Below, one piece after another: positions 17,246-26,399 of a stretch of 64,000 nucleotides of DNA. How positions within the stretch are numbered: the first letter of the stretch is position 1; every line of letters starts with the position of its first letter. Source of the stretch: Halorubrum sp. GN11_10-6_MGM (GTDB lineage: Archaea; Halobacteriota; Halobacteria; Halobacteriales; Haloferacaceae); NCBI RefSeq assembly GCF_005435165.1, contig NZ_SGUC01000005.1, positions 84,578 through 148,577 of the forward strand, in the 5' to 3' direction. Position numbers and translations under genes: made by a program. The notes under the pieces were generated by a model that did not search any database, was not told the DNA's origin, and saw only the letters and a program-made list of their open reading frames with translations.

Positions 17246-18103
17246 ATGCGAACGCTCTCCGAGATCGAAGTCGTCGGCGTCGTCGGGGCCGGCACGATGG
17301 GCAACGGGATCGCACAGGCCGCAGCGACGGCGGGCTACGACGTGGTGATGCGCGACGTCGAGCGCGAGTACGTCGAACGCGGCCTCGACAGCGTCGAGGA
17401 CAGCCTCGACCGGCTGGCCGGAAAGGACGCGCTCGACGAGGAGCCTGCGGCGATCCGCGACCGGATCGCGGGGACGACCGCCCTCGACGACCTCGCGGAC
17501 GTCGACGTCGCGGTCGAGGCCGTGATCGAGGACCTCGACGTGAAGCGGGACGTGTTCGCCGACCTCGACCGCGTCACCGACGACGACGTCGTCCTCGCGA
17601 CGAACACCTCCACGCTCTCTATCACGACGATCGCGAGCGCGACCGACCGCGCGAGCGACGTGGTCGGCCTCCACTTCATGAACCCCGTCCCGATCATGGA
17701 CGGCGTCGAGGTCGTGGTGGGCGAGCGCACCGACCCCGCGGTCGTCGACTTCGCGCACGCGTTCGCCGAGGACCTCGGCAAGGAGACGTGGGAGGCCGAC
17801 GACAAGCCCGGCTTCGTCACCAACCGGATCCTGATGCCGTGGATAAACGAGGGGGTCCGCGCGTACGACGAGGGCGTCGCCTCGAAGGCCGACATCGACC
17901 GCGGAATGAAGCTCGGTACGAACGTTCCGATGGGGCCGCTCGAACTCGCCGACCACATCGGTCTCGACGTTGCGCTCGACGCGAGCGAGACGCTCCACGA
18001 GGAGCTCGGCGACCGCTACAAGCCCGCCTACCTCCTCAAGCGCAAGGTCGAGGCCGGCGACCTCGGGAAGAAGACCGGGCGCGGGTTCTACGAGTACGAG
18101 TAG
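17246..18103 (+). CDS. 3-hydroxyacyl-CoA dehydrogenase
   Basis: This 285-residue protein is the stand-alone NAD-dependent enzyme of fatty-acid beta-oxidation (or 3-hydroxybutyryl-CoA metabolism). The Rossmann glycine loop VGVVGAGTMGNGIAQAAA, the TNTSTLSITTIAS segment, the catalytic His-Glu pair with LHFMNPVPIMDGVEVV, and the C-terminal helical domain with KPGFVTNRILMPWINEG and GPLELADHIGLD are all present. Length matches the short bacterial Hbd type with no fused crotonase domain. It is monocistronic with its own promoter. Confidence 0.95.
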   Translation: MRTLSEIEVVGVVGAGTMGNGIAQAAATAGYDVVMRDVEREYVERGLDSVEDSLDRLAGKDALDEEPAAIRDRIAGTTALDDLADVDVAVEAVIEDLDVKRDVFADLDRVTDDDVVLATNTSTLSITTIASATDRASDVVGLHFMNPVPIMDGVEVVVGERTDPAVVDFAHAFAEDLGKETWEADDKPGFVTNRILMPWINEGVRAYDEGVASKADIDRGMKLGTNVPMGPLELADHIGLDVALDASETLHEELGDRYKPAYLLKRKVEAGDLGKKTGRGFYEYE

Positions 18104-18126
18104 CCGAAATCGGCCCTACGAAGGGA

Positions 18127-18807
18127 TCACGCGCCCTTCGCGTCGCCGTCGCGGTCGTCGCCCGCGGTCCACCGACGCGCGCCGGGTAGCAGTCCGACCA
18201 GCTTCGTCACGTAGCCGAACCGGAACAGGCCGAGCTGCGAGAGCGCCCCGAGGACGAACACCGCGAGGAACGCGGGCGCGGAGAGGTCGAAGAGGAGGGG
18301 CTCCACCGTCGTCTCCGCCGCGGCCGTCTCGAAGGCCGCGGGCGTGAGCGACCGCGAGGCGAACGCCGCGCCGATGAGCGCGGTCGAGACCACGAGCGTC
18401 GTGCGCGTGAGGACGAACCCGAACAGCGCGCCGACCGCGACGCCCGCGAGCGTCGCGCCGACGAGCAGCGCGGTCCCCTCGATCCCCGCCGCGTCGGCCG
18501 CGTAGAAGGGGCCGACCGCGAACCGCCCGGCGAACCCGCCGACGACCGCGCCGATCCCCAGCACCGCGAACGAGAGCCCGGCGTACGCGAGGAAGCCGCC
18601 GAGGAGGCCGCCGACGCCGACCGCGCCGGCGGTCAGGACCGCGCCGTCGACCGCGATCAGGCCGACGACGTTCGGCGCGAGGAGGTAGCCGGCGCCGGCG
18701 CCGACGAGCAGCCCCGTCAGCGTCACCGCGTAGACGGAGACCGCCGCGCCGACGAACGCGAGCGCGAGCCCCGCGAGGACCAGACCGCCGTTGAGTGGGG
18801 TGAGCAT
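18127..18807 (-). CDS. Multi-spanning membrane protein of unknown function
   Basis: This 226-residue protein is composed almost entirely of hydrophobic Ala/Gly/Val/Leu helices: I count about six or seven likely membrane spans between residues 5 and 205, and a charged C-terminal tail (RWTAGDDRDGDAKGA). Glycine-rich segments such as LLVGAGAGYLLAP and GVGGLLGGFLAYAG repeat. No catalytic motif is visible. The gene is tail to tail with the dehydrogenase. Some resemblance to DUF4203-type membrane proteins is possible but weak. Confidence 0.7.
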   Translation of the reverse strand: MLTPLNGGLVLAGLALAFVGAAVSVYAVTLTGLLVGAGAGYLLAPNVVGLIAVDGAVLTAGAVGVGGLLGGFLAYAGLSFAVLGIGAVVGGFAGRFAVGPFYAADAAGIEGTALLVGATLAGVAVGALFGFVLTRTTLVVSTALIGAAFASRSLTPAAFETAAAETTVEPLLFDLSAPAFLAVFVLGALSQLGLFRFGYVTKLVGLLPGARRWTAGDDRDGDAKGA

Positions 18808-18886
18808 ACGCTACCGTGGCGGTCGCTGGTACTTAAATTGTCGAGAGAGAGGCGACGGGATGGCTCCCGGACGCGTGGCGACCGCC

Positions 18887-19165
18887 TCACCGCGCCCGGC
18901 TCGCCGCCTGCCGGTCGAGGTAGCGCGTGTACCCGCCGACGGCGAGGCCGAAGCCGACGACGAGCAGGACGAACCCGAGGAAGCGGCTCGTCCCGACGGT
19001 CATCACCGCGAGGACGACCCCGAACAGTAGCGCGAAGACGCCGGCGACGACCACGCCGACATCCAGCAGCGGGGACGGCTGGATCGCGCGGCAGTGCGGA
19101 CAGATCCGCGCGTCGGTCGGGATCGGCTCGCGGCAGTCGACGCAGCGGACGCGGTCGCCGGACAC
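18887..19165 (-). CDS. Small zinc-ribbon membrane protein
   Basis: This 92-residue protein begins with a zinc-ribbon (C-V-D-C at residues 8-11 and C-P-H-C around 23-26) followed by two hydrophobic helices (about 36-57 and 61-80) and a basic end. Such proteins are widespread in haloarchaea and have no assigned function. The ribbon is probably cytoplasmic. The gene reads in the same direction as the membrane protein beside it, 79 bases apart. Confidence 0.75.
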   Translation of the reverse strand: MSGDRVRCVDCREPIPTDARICPHCRAIQPSPLLDVGVVVAGVFALLFGVVLAVMTVGTSRFLGFVLLVVGFGLAVGGYTRYLDRQAASRAR

Positions 19166-19324
19166 GTGGGGCGGTTCGGCCGCGACCGGTTTGGCTCTGT
19201 TGACTGCGCGGGAGCCGGTAGGACGTGTCTGCTAATCGGACTGGTGTGTCATACAGTGCTCGCCGGAACGGATGATTTTCGGCTGGCCGCATATTTATAT
19301 GACCATCGCAAAATACAAACTAAA

Positions 19325-19738
19325 ATGTCGAAACGAAGACGCCGTGAGGTCCTCGGAGCCCTCGCGGTGGCCCTCACTGCCGGCTGTGTTTCGGACGACG
19401 AACCGCGGGTGGAAATTCGCGAGATAGACGTGGTGAATCTGCGGGAGGAAAGTGTGGAGGTTACGGTGGTTGCGGAGCGAGTCGACGAGACGGTATACGA
19501 AGATACGTTCGAATTTAGCCCGAAGCAAGGCGGATCGACCGATGGGGTACATTTAGAGGAGGATTGGATGAGTGGTGAGGGAGACCTGGAAGTCACGATA
19601 GCTGCTGATTCGATCGACGAAGCCAGTCTGTCCACGGAGAGTTTGGCGCAAGACCGTGAGGACGACGAGTGTGTCTCTGTATTCAGTACCGTCGACGAGA
19701 ACGGCGTCGGCGTGTACTACGCTGAAATTGAGTGCTGA
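19325..19738 (+). CDS. Putative Tat-exported lipoprotein
   Basis: This 137-residue protein has a twin-arginine-like start (MSKRRRREVLGALAVALTAGC) whose lipobox cysteine is residue 21, so it is probably an exported lipoprotein. The mature part is acidic and beta-rich with no recognised domain. A TATA-like ATATTTATATG lies about 30 bases before the ATG. The gene and its upstream region are clearly more AT-rich than the neighbours, with codons such as GAA, ATA and TTA, which suggests relatively recent acquisition. Confidence 0.7.
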   Translation: MSKRRRREVLGALAVALTAGCVSDDEPRVEIREIDVVNLREESVEVTVVAERVDETVYEDTFEFSPKQGGSTDGVHLEEDWMSGEGDLEVTIAADSIDEASLSTESLAQDREDDECVSVFSTVDENGVGVYYAEIEC

Positions 19739-19786
19739 CGGCTCGCGAAACGAGCGCAGGGGGCGGATTTTCGCCGTCTCCCTCGC

Positions 19787-21103
19787 TCAGTCCGCGCCCG
19801 CCGCCGCGGCCGGCTCGTCTTCCACGTCCAGCGTCTCCTCCACCTGCGTGACCACCGCGAACAGCGCGAGCGCGGCGGCCGCGGCGCCGACCGCGAAGGG
19901 GACGACGAAGCCGAAGCCGTAGAGCCACCCGGACGCCAGCGGGCCGAGGGCGACCCCGAAGCCGAACCCCATCGTGAGCACCGAGAGCGTGGTCCCGGAC
20001 TCGCCCTCGCGGGCGAGGTCGCCGGCGAGCGCGAGCGACGGGGCGAACACGCACGCGACCGCGACCCCCTGCCCGAGCCGGACGAGCATCATCAGCGCGG
20101 GCTCCGTCACGATCCCCTGAAAGAGCGTCGTCGGGATCAACAGGAGGAACCCGGCGACGAGGAACGGACGGCGACCGATCCGGTCGCTGGCGCGTCCCAC
20201 CGGGACTTGGAAGATCACGTTGGCGATCGTCACGGCCGCGAACTGCGCGCCGAACCACACGGGCGGCTGGTCCAGCCGGACGTTCACCTGGTTCTGGAGC
20301 GTCGCGAACAACGCGATGCACGCGCCCATCGCGACGGTGGCGAGCCCGAGCGTGAACACGGGGTCGAGCAGGCGGTCCTCGCCGCGGACCCGGATCGAGA
20401 CGTCGTCGCCCGCCTCGGCGGTGTCGTCGGCGTCGCGGACGAGCAGGAACACGAGGGCGAAGCTGAGGTACGCCCCCGCGCAGGCTGCGACGAAGGCGGC
20501 GTCGAAACCGTCGAGGACCGGGAGCCCGACCGGCGAGAGGTCGTACGGGCCGGCCTCGACGACGGCGCCCGCGAGGACCGGACCGAAGCCGAATCCGATG
20601 AGCCGGAAGGTGTTGTACACGCCGAAGTTCCCGCCGCGGTCGGCGTCGCCCGCGGCGTACTCGTTCACCAGCGCGACCGTCGCGGGGATGATGAGCGCCG
20701 CCCCGAGCCCCTGTATCGCCCGCAGCGCGACGAGCGCCGGGTAGCTCGTCGCGACCGTGTACAGGCCGCTCGCGGTGCCGAGGAGGAGGATGCCGGCGAG
20801 GACGAAGGGTCGTCTCCTGCCGACGCGGTCGGAGAGGCGTCCGGTGAACGGCTGCGAGAGGCTGTTGAGGAAGCCGAACAGCGAGAGGACGATCCCGATG
20901 AGCAGGGGTTCGGTCAGCGTGACCGCGGCCGCGCCGACGCCGACCTCGGCGCCGAGCAGCGACTCGATATCGACGAGGTCGCTGGTGATGTACAGCGGGA
21001 GGACGACGATGAGAAAGGAGTTCCCGGCCGCGCCGACCATCCGCGCGAGCGCCAGCACGATCACGCGCCGGTCGGTCTCGGCGATATCGGTGAGCGACCC
21101 CAT
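19787..21103 (-). CDS. Major facilitator superfamily transporter
   Basis: This 438-residue protein has the layout of a 12-helix MFS permease. The loop 2-3 signature G-R-L-S-D-R-V-G-R-R-R-P-F is intact, with a second copy G-R-A-S-D-R-I-G-R-R-P-F in the C-terminal half, and the central cytoplasmic linker around residues 220-240 is acidic (VRDADDTAEAGDDVS). Family members export drugs or import small solutes; the substrate is unknown. The last residues are Ala/acid-rich. It stands alone between a lipoprotein gene and a sensor kinase. Confidence 0.9.
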   Translation of the reverse strand: MGSLTDIAETDRRVIVLALARMVGAAGNSFLIVVLPLYITSDLVDIESLLGAEVGVGAAAVTLTEPLLIGIVLSLFGFLNSLSQPFTGRLSDRVGRRRPFVLAGILLLGTASGLYTVATSYPALVALRAIQGLGAALIIPATVALVNEYAAGDADRGGNFGVYNTFRLIGFGFGPVLAGAVVEAGPYDLSPVGLPVLDGFDAAFVAACAGAYLSFALVFLLVRDADDTAEAGDDVSIRVRGEDRLLDPVFTLGLATVAMGACIALFATLQNQVNVRLDQPPVWFGAQFAAVTIANVIFQVPVGRASDRIGRRPFLVAGFLLLIPTTLFQGIVTEPALMMLVRLGQGVAVACVFAPSLALAGDLAREGESGTTLSVLTMGFGFGVALGPLASGWLYGFGFVVPFAVGAAAAALALFAVVTQVEETLDVEDEPAAAAGAD

Positions 21104-21261
21104 TCACTACGGGTTCGGAGCGGAGAATAAAGGCGCTTGTGAACGGCGGGAGTCGATCCGGTTCCGGACGGATCCCGGGTCGCCCGCGAGACCGACCGAG
21201 TCGGGAGGTCGCCGGCGAGACTAAGCCGGGCGGGGGAGAGGTCGCCGGCGGCGTCGGGGGG

Positions 21262-23046
21262 TCAGGTGGTCGCCGGCGTCCGCTTGTCGACGCCGCGAAC
21301 CTCGAACCGCGCACCGCCGTTCTCGGCCGTCGTCGCCTCGACCGTCCACCCGTGCGCGGTGGCGATCTCTTTGACGATCGCGAGGCCGAACCCGGTGTTG
21401 CCCGCGGCGCCGCTCTCGCCGGGGTCGAAGATCGAACCGGCGATCTCGGGGTCGATCCCCGGTCCGTCGTCCTCGACGAAGAAGCCGTCCGGGAGGTCGC
21501 CGACGCGGATCGAGACGTCCTCGCCGACGTGGTCGACGGCGTTACGCATCAGGTTCTCGAAGAGGTTTCGGAGGCGGTCCGGGTCGGCGAGCACCTCGCG
21601 GTCGGTCTCGACCGAGAGCGTCGCCTCCCCCGTGTCGACGGTCGACCAGCTGTCGACGACGACGTCGGCGAGGTCGACGTGTTTCGGGTCGCCGACCGTC
21701 TCGCCCTCGCGGGCGAGCGCGAGCGTGCGCTCGACGATCGACTCCATCCGGTCGAGCGCGGCGAGCGCGGCGTCGAGGTTCTCCGCGTCGCCCGACGCCT
21801 CGCGCGCCAGTTGGACGCGTCCCTGCGCGACGTTGAGGGGGTTCCGCAGGTCGTGCGAGACGATGCTCGCGAAGGAGTCGAGCCGGTCGTTCTGGCGTTC
21901 GAGGGCCGCCTCGCGGTCCTTGAACGCCGTGATATCCTCTTGGAATCCGACCCAGTGCGTGACGGTCCCGTCGGCGTCGCTGATCGGGGCGATGCTCACC
22001 CGGTTCCAGAACTCGGTCCCGTCTTTCCGGTAGTTCAACAGCTCGACGCTCGTCGGCTCTTCGGCGTCGATCGCGTCGTGGAGCTGCTGGACCGACGCCT
22101 CCTCGGTGTCCGGTCCCTGGAGGAACCGGCAGTTGACGCCGATCGACTCCTCGCGATCGTAGCCGGTCATCTCGACGAACCGATCGTTGACGTACACCAT
22201 CGGGTTGTCCTCCTGTTCGGGGTCCGTGATGGTGATCCCGACCGGCGCCTCGTCGAGCGCGCGGGTCTTCGTCTCCAGCTCCTCGCGGCGCTCGCGCTCG
22301 TCGGAGACGTCGCGGAGGATACCGACGCTGCCCTCGAAACACTCCCCGTCGTACGGCAGCGCCGCCATGTGGTCCCGACAGGGCACGGGCTCGCCCTCCT
22401 TCGGAACGATGTCGACGCCGAAGTGCTGGACGTCCGGCCCGTCGTCGGAGAGGATCGTGCCGAGCCGGTCCTCGGCCTCTTTGACGGCCGCGTCGTCTTT
22501 GATCAGCTCCGGCTTGCTCCCGATTATCTCCTCGCGGTCGTAGCCGGTGAGTTCGGCGAACGGCTCGTTGACGAACCGGAAGACGCCGGTTCCGTCGACG
22601 ACGTAGACGGGGTAGCCGAGCGCCTCGATGACCGTCGAGTAGCGCTCGGCGATCTCCTTCGTCCGGTACTCGTCGACCGCCTGATCGACGCGGTTCGCGA
22701 GCCGACGGAGCTGCTCGGGACCGCCCTTCTGGAAGTAGCCGGTGACGCCGGCGTTGAGCGCCTGACTCGCGATCTCCTCCGATCCCTTCCCGGTGTACAG
22801 CACGAACGGCACCTTCTGGTGGCGCTCGCGCAGCGCTTCGAAGAACTCCAGTCCGTCCATCGGGGGCATGTCGTAGTCGCTGACGATACAGTCGAACTGC
22901 CTCTCGTCGAGCCGGTCGAGCGCGGTCTCCGGGTCGGTCACGCTCGTCACCGCCACCGCGTCGAGCTCCCGCTCGAAGTACGCCTCGGCGAGGTCGAGGA
23001 CGGACGGGTCGTCGTCGACGTGTAGCACGTCGATCGCTGCGGGCAT
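21262..23046 (-). CDS. Receiver-PAS-LOV sensor histidine kinase
   Basis: This 594-residue protein starts with a receiver domain (residues 5-125; acidic pair at 11-12, phospho-acceptor Asp57, Lys107), then a PAS domain (about 133-250), then a second PAS with all hallmarks of a LOV photosensor (about 265-380): GVNCRFLQ with Cys306, Asn338 and Asn348 around NYRKDGTEFWN, and Gln369. A HisKA helix follows (SHDLRNPLN, His398) and a HATPase with N-box NLMRNAVDHV, DDGPGI and GFGLAIVKEI. The ATG at 23046 begins the receiver domain. Blue-light sensing through a flavin-cysteinyl adduct is inferred; no cognate regulator is adjacent. Confidence 0.9.
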   Translation of the reverse strand: MPAAIDVLHVDDDPSVLDLAEAYFERELDAVAVTSVTDPETALDRLDERQFDCIVSDYDMPPMDGLEFFEALRERHQKVPFVLYTGKGSEEIASQALNAGVTGYFQKGGPEQLRRLANRVDQAVDEYRTKEIAERYSTVIEALGYPVYVVDGTGVFRFVNEPFAELTGYDREEIIGSKPELIKDDAAVKEAEDRLGTILSDDGPDVQHFGVDIVPKEGEPVPCRDHMAALPYDGECFEGSVGILRDVSDERERREELETKTRALDEAPVGITITDPEQEDNPMVYVNDRFVEMTGYDREESIGVNCRFLQGPDTEEASVQQLHDAIDAEEPTSVELLNYRKDGTEFWNRVSIAPISDADGTVTHWVGFQEDITAFKDREAALERQNDRLDSFASIVSHDLRNPLNVAQGRVQLAREASGDAENLDAALAALDRMESIVERTLALAREGETVGDPKHVDLADVVVDSWSTVDTGEATLSVETDREVLADPDRLRNLFENLMRNAVDHVGEDVSIRVGDLPDGFFVEDDGPGIDPEIAGSIFDPGESGAAGNTGFGLAIVKEIATAHGWTVEATTAENGGARFEVRGVDKRTPATT

Positions 23047-23255
23047 AGGCACGTGAACGGGCGCGCGGAATAAACGACTACCGACCCGGCTATCGGATCT
23101 GGATCTGCGGCGTCGACGGTGAGGGCGAGAGGCGGCAGAGAGTGAGCGGCGGCGAGCCGGGAGCCAGAATTCGGCGACTCGTTTCACTTCCGGCGCGCGT
23201 GGCGGATTCTTAAGGCCGCGGAGCGCGGAGCCGAACGCGACGAGCGGGGGAAACG

Positions 23256-24704
23256 ATGGCGCTGGACACATTCGCTCACGACGAGGGGGACGACGCGCCC
23301 GACCGCGTGGTCTGTCACGTCGACATGGACTGCTTTTACGCCTCCTGCGAGCGGCTGCGCCGCCCCGACCTCGCCGGCGAGCCCGTCGTGGTCGGGATGG
23401 GGTACGAGCCGGGGGAGTCGATCGGCGCGGTCGCGACCGCGAGCTACGAGGCCCGCGCGTTCGGCGTCGACAGCGCCATGCCGATCTCGGAGGCGCTGGA
23501 GCTGCTCCCGCGCCGCGAGGCCGCGGACCCGGACGACCCGGACGCGCCCGACCCCGGGGAGACCGGTCGGTACCTCTCCGTCGACCTCGACTTCTACGAG
23601 GAGGTCGCGGACGAGGTGAAGTCGGTGCTCCGAGACTGCGCCGACACCCGCCGCGAGGTGAGCATCGACGAGGCGTACCTCGACGTCACCGATCGGACCT
23701 CGTGGGCGGTGGCGGGGGGCGGCGGGGACGACGACGGCGGAGGCGACGGGACAGACTCCGACCCCGCAGACCCGCCGCCGAGCGGCGCCGCCGGCCCCGC
23801 CGACGTGCGGACGCTCGCCGAGGGGTACGCTCGGTACGTCAAAGACCGGATCGAGCGGGAGGCCGGGGTGCCGGCGAGCGTCGGCGTCGCGCCGAACATG
23901 TCGGCCGCGAAGGTCGCCAGCGACGCCGACAAGCCGGACGGCCTCGTCGTCGTCCCGCCGGGGTCGGTCGCCGAGTTCCTCGCGCCGCTGCCGACCGCCG
24001 ACGTCCACGGCGTCGGCCCGGTGACCGAGCGGACGCTCGCCGAGATGGGGATCGAGACCGCGGGCGACCTCGCCGCGGCCGACCGCGATCGCCTCGCCGA
24101 CGCGCTCGGCGAGCGGGGGCCGGAGCTCTCCCGGCGCGCCGCGGGCGACGACGACCGCGAGGTGACGCCGACCGGCCTCCCGAAGAGCCTCTCGCGGGAG
24201 TCCGCGCTGCCGACGACCGCCGACGAGGCGACGAAGCGCGAGACCGTCTCGGCGCTCGCCGCGGACGTCGCCCGCCGCGCCCGCGAGCGCGGCTGCCTCT
24301 ACCGCACCATCGGGATCAAGGCGGTCGAGCCGCCGTTCGACGTCAACACCCGCGCCCGGAGCCTGCCCGGCCCCGTCGACGACCCCGACCTCGTCGAGGA
24401 GGTCGCGCTGGATCTCCTCGGGGAGTTCGACGAGACCCGCGTCCGCAAGCTCGGCGTGCGCGTCTCCAAGCTCGACTTCGCCGAGACCGACCAGGCGACG
24501 CTCGGCGGGTTCGAAGCCGGAGAGAACGACCGCGAGGACGGGGAACGACGCTCGGGCCGAACCGACCGCGGGGGCGACGGCGGGAAGCTCACCGACTGGG
24601 TCGGCGGCCCGCCGGCGCGCGGCGACGGGGAGGCCGAGTCGGAGTCCGGGGCCGACCGGCGCGAGCCCGACGAGGGGCAGGCGTCGCTCGGCGACTGGGG
24701 ATGA
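23256..24704 (+). CDS. dinB: DNA polymerase IV (Y family)
   Basis: This 482-residue translesion polymerase copies past damaged template bases. The palm carboxylates lie in VDMDCFYASCE (Asp23, Asp25) and SIDEAYLD (136-143); VGVAPNMSAAKVASDADKPDGL and DVHGVGPVTERTLAEMGI mark palm/thumb helix-hairpin-helix elements, and the little finger follows. An acidic Gly/Asp/Pro-rich insert occupies about residues 153-180. Two sequences resembling PCNA-binding PIP boxes occur, QATLGGFE (413-420) and the extreme C-terminus QASLGDWG (475-482). Divergent from the sensor kinase. Confidence 0.95.
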   Translation: MALDTFAHDEGDDAPDRVVCHVDMDCFYASCERLRRPDLAGEPVVVGMGYEPGESIGAVATASYEARAFGVDSAMPISEALELLPRREAADPDDPDAPDPGETGRYLSVDLDFYEEVADEVKSVLRDCADTRREVSIDEAYLDVTDRTSWAVAGGGGDDDGGGDGTDSDPADPPPSGAAGPADVRTLAEGYARYVKDRIEREAGVPASVGVAPNMSAAKVASDADKPDGLVVVPPGSVAEFLAPLPTADVHGVGPVTERTLAEMGIETAGDLAAADRDRLADALGERGPELSRRAAGDDDREVTPTGLPKSLSRESALPTTADEATKRETVSALAADVARRARERGCLYRTIGIKAVEPPFDVNTRARSLPGPVDDPDLVEEVALDLLGEFDETRVRKLGVRVSKLDFAETDQATLGGFEAGENDREDGERRSGRTDRGGDGGKLTDWVGGPPARGDGEAESESGADRREPDEGQASLGDWG

Positions 24705-24786
24705 TCCGGGCCGGGCGGGGCGCCGCCGGGCGCACCCGAGCCGCGTGGGTGCCGGGTATTTACGCGCCGAGCGACGACGGCGATCC

Positions 24787-25383
24787 ATGGACGACGAAGC
24801 GGCCGACCTCGCGTGGGAGACGCTCGACTCGGCGGTCGACTACGCCTGCCCCGGATTCGACGTGCGCCGGGACGAGGTGCGGTTCCCGGACGGCGAGACG
24901 GACGGGTTCCACTACGTCGACGAGCCGCCGGCGGTCGTGGTGTTACCCTTGACGCCCGACGGCGACGTCGTCGTCATCGACGAGTGGCGACAGGCCGTCG
25001 GCCGGGTAAACCGCGGGATTCCGGCCGGGACGATGGAGCCGGAAGACGGGGCGGCGGGCGACGAGTCGGGGGGACGGGAGCCGACGACGGACGCGATCGA
25101 GCGCGCCGCGGCCCGCGAACTCGCCGAGGAGACCGGGTACGAGGCCGACTCCTTCGAGCGGCTGACGACCGTCGAGCCGACGAACGGGATGGCGAACGCG
25201 GTCCACCACCATGTGCTGGCGACCGGCTGCGAGCCGAGCGCGGACCGCGATCTGGACCACAACGAGTCGATCGCGGTCGAGACGGTCCCGTACGACGACT
25301 TCCTCGCCGCGGTCGTCGACGACGAACTGCGCGACGGGCGGGCCGTCACGGCGGTGCTGTGGTACGAACTGCTCCACCGCTAG
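24787..25383 (+). CDS. Nudix hydrolase, ADP-ribose pyrophosphatase-like
   Basis: This 198-residue protein carries a Nudix box: the metal-binding core AARELAEETGYE is intact, preceded by GTMEPEDGAAG; a halophile-type acidic insert of roughly 12 residues enlarges the gap between the first glycine and the RE-x2-EE core. The flanking VVIDEWRQAVGRVNRGIPAGTM resembles ADP-sugar pyrophosphatases, which hydrolyse nucleoside diphosphate derivatives. The ATG at 24787 gives the MDDEAADLAWETL start. It lies 80 bases after dinB in the same direction. Confidence 0.85.
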   Translation: MDDEAADLAWETLDSAVDYACPGFDVRRDEVRFPDGETDGFHYVDEPPAVVVLPLTPDGDVVVIDEWRQAVGRVNRGIPAGTMEPEDGAAGDESGGREPTTDAIERAAARELAEETGYEADSFERLTTVEPTNGMANAVHHHVLATGCEPSADRDLDHNESIAVETVPYDDFLAAVVDDELRDGRAVTAVLWYELLHR

Positions 25384-25477
25384 CGGTGGGGGCCCGCGAC
25401 GGCCTTCGCCAGCCTTCGGAACGGCCGACGGTTCCGACACGGACAACCATTTTGCCCGGCGGTCCCTACGCGAGACA

Positions 25478-26353
25478 ATGACAGCACCCTCCAGCGGCGA
25501 CCCGGTTCCGGACGGCGGCGTCTCCGAGGAGTTCGACGACGCCGGACCGGACGCCGTCGACGACGCGGACGGCCCGGGGCGGTCCGGCGGGTCGCCGGTC
25601 GTCGCGGTCGCGACGGCGCTGCTCCTCGGCGTTCTCGGACCGGTCATCGCGCTCGCGAGCGGGGTCGCGGTCTTCGCGATCGACTCGCTGACCGGCGGCC
25701 TCTCGCTGGTCGCGAGCGTCGTTCTCACGCTGATACTCGGCCAGTACGTCGCGTTCGGCGGGCTCGCGGTCGGCTACCTCTCGTGGCGCGGCTTCGACCG
25801 GAAGCGGATCGTCTCGTACCTCGGCGTCCGGGTACCGAGTCTCAAGGAGATTGGGATCGTCCTCGGCAGCTGGGTCGTGATCCTACTCTTGGTCCTCGTG
25901 GTCTCGACGATCGTCCAGCTGCTCGGGACGGAGACGGCGGCGAACCAGAGCGCGGAGCTGGCGATGGGGAACCCGACGATCATTCCGCTGTTCATCGCGG
26001 CCTCGTTCCTCGTCATCGGGCCCTGCGAGGAGATCCTCTACCGCGGCGTCGTTCAGGGGCGGCTCCGCGAGTCGCTGCCGGCGGCCCCGTCGATCGTGCT
26101 CTCGGCCGCGATCTTCGCGACCATCCACGTGATGGCGCTGACCGGGGGGCTCTCGGCGCGGCTCACGACCGTCGCGATCCTGTTCGTCCCGAGCCTCGTC
26201 TTCGGCGCGGTGTACGAGTACACCGAGAACCTCGTCGTTCCCGCGCTGCTCCACGGCCTCCACAACGCCGTGATATTCACCGTGCTCTACGTCACCGTCA
26301 CGCAGGTCGGTCCGGACGCGATGCCGGCGGTGCTCGGGTTCCTGCCGTTTTGA
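25478..26353 (+). CDS. CPBP-family intramembrane metalloprotease
   Basis: This 291-residue protein has about 40 polar acidic N-terminal residues and then seven or eight membrane helices. The CPBP (Abi/Rce1-like) motifs are present: Glu-Glu and Arg in PCEEILYRGVVQGRL, FATIHVM with a His, and HGLHNAVIF with His and Asn in a later helix. Relatives cleave prenylated proteins or peptides within the membrane; substrate here is unknown. The ATG at 25478 was chosen over a long upstream open frame that overlaps the Nudix gene. Confidence 0.88.
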   Translation: MTAPSSGDPVPDGGVSEEFDDAGPDAVDDADGPGRSGGSPVVAVATALLLGVLGPVIALASGVAVFAIDSLTGGLSLVASVVLTLILGQYVAFGGLAVGYLSWRGFDRKRIVSYLGVRVPSLKEIGIVLGSWVVILLLVLVVSTIVQLLGTETAANQSAELAMGNPTIIPLFIAASFLVIGPCEEILYRGVVQGRLRESLPAAPSIVLSAAIFATIHVMALTGGLSARLTTVAILFVPSLVFGAVYEYTENLVVPALLHGLHNAVIFTVLYVTVTQVGPDAMPAVLGFLPF

Positions 26354-26399
26354 GCGAGCGATTCACGGGGACGGGAGTGTGACGACGCGACCGCTCGAC

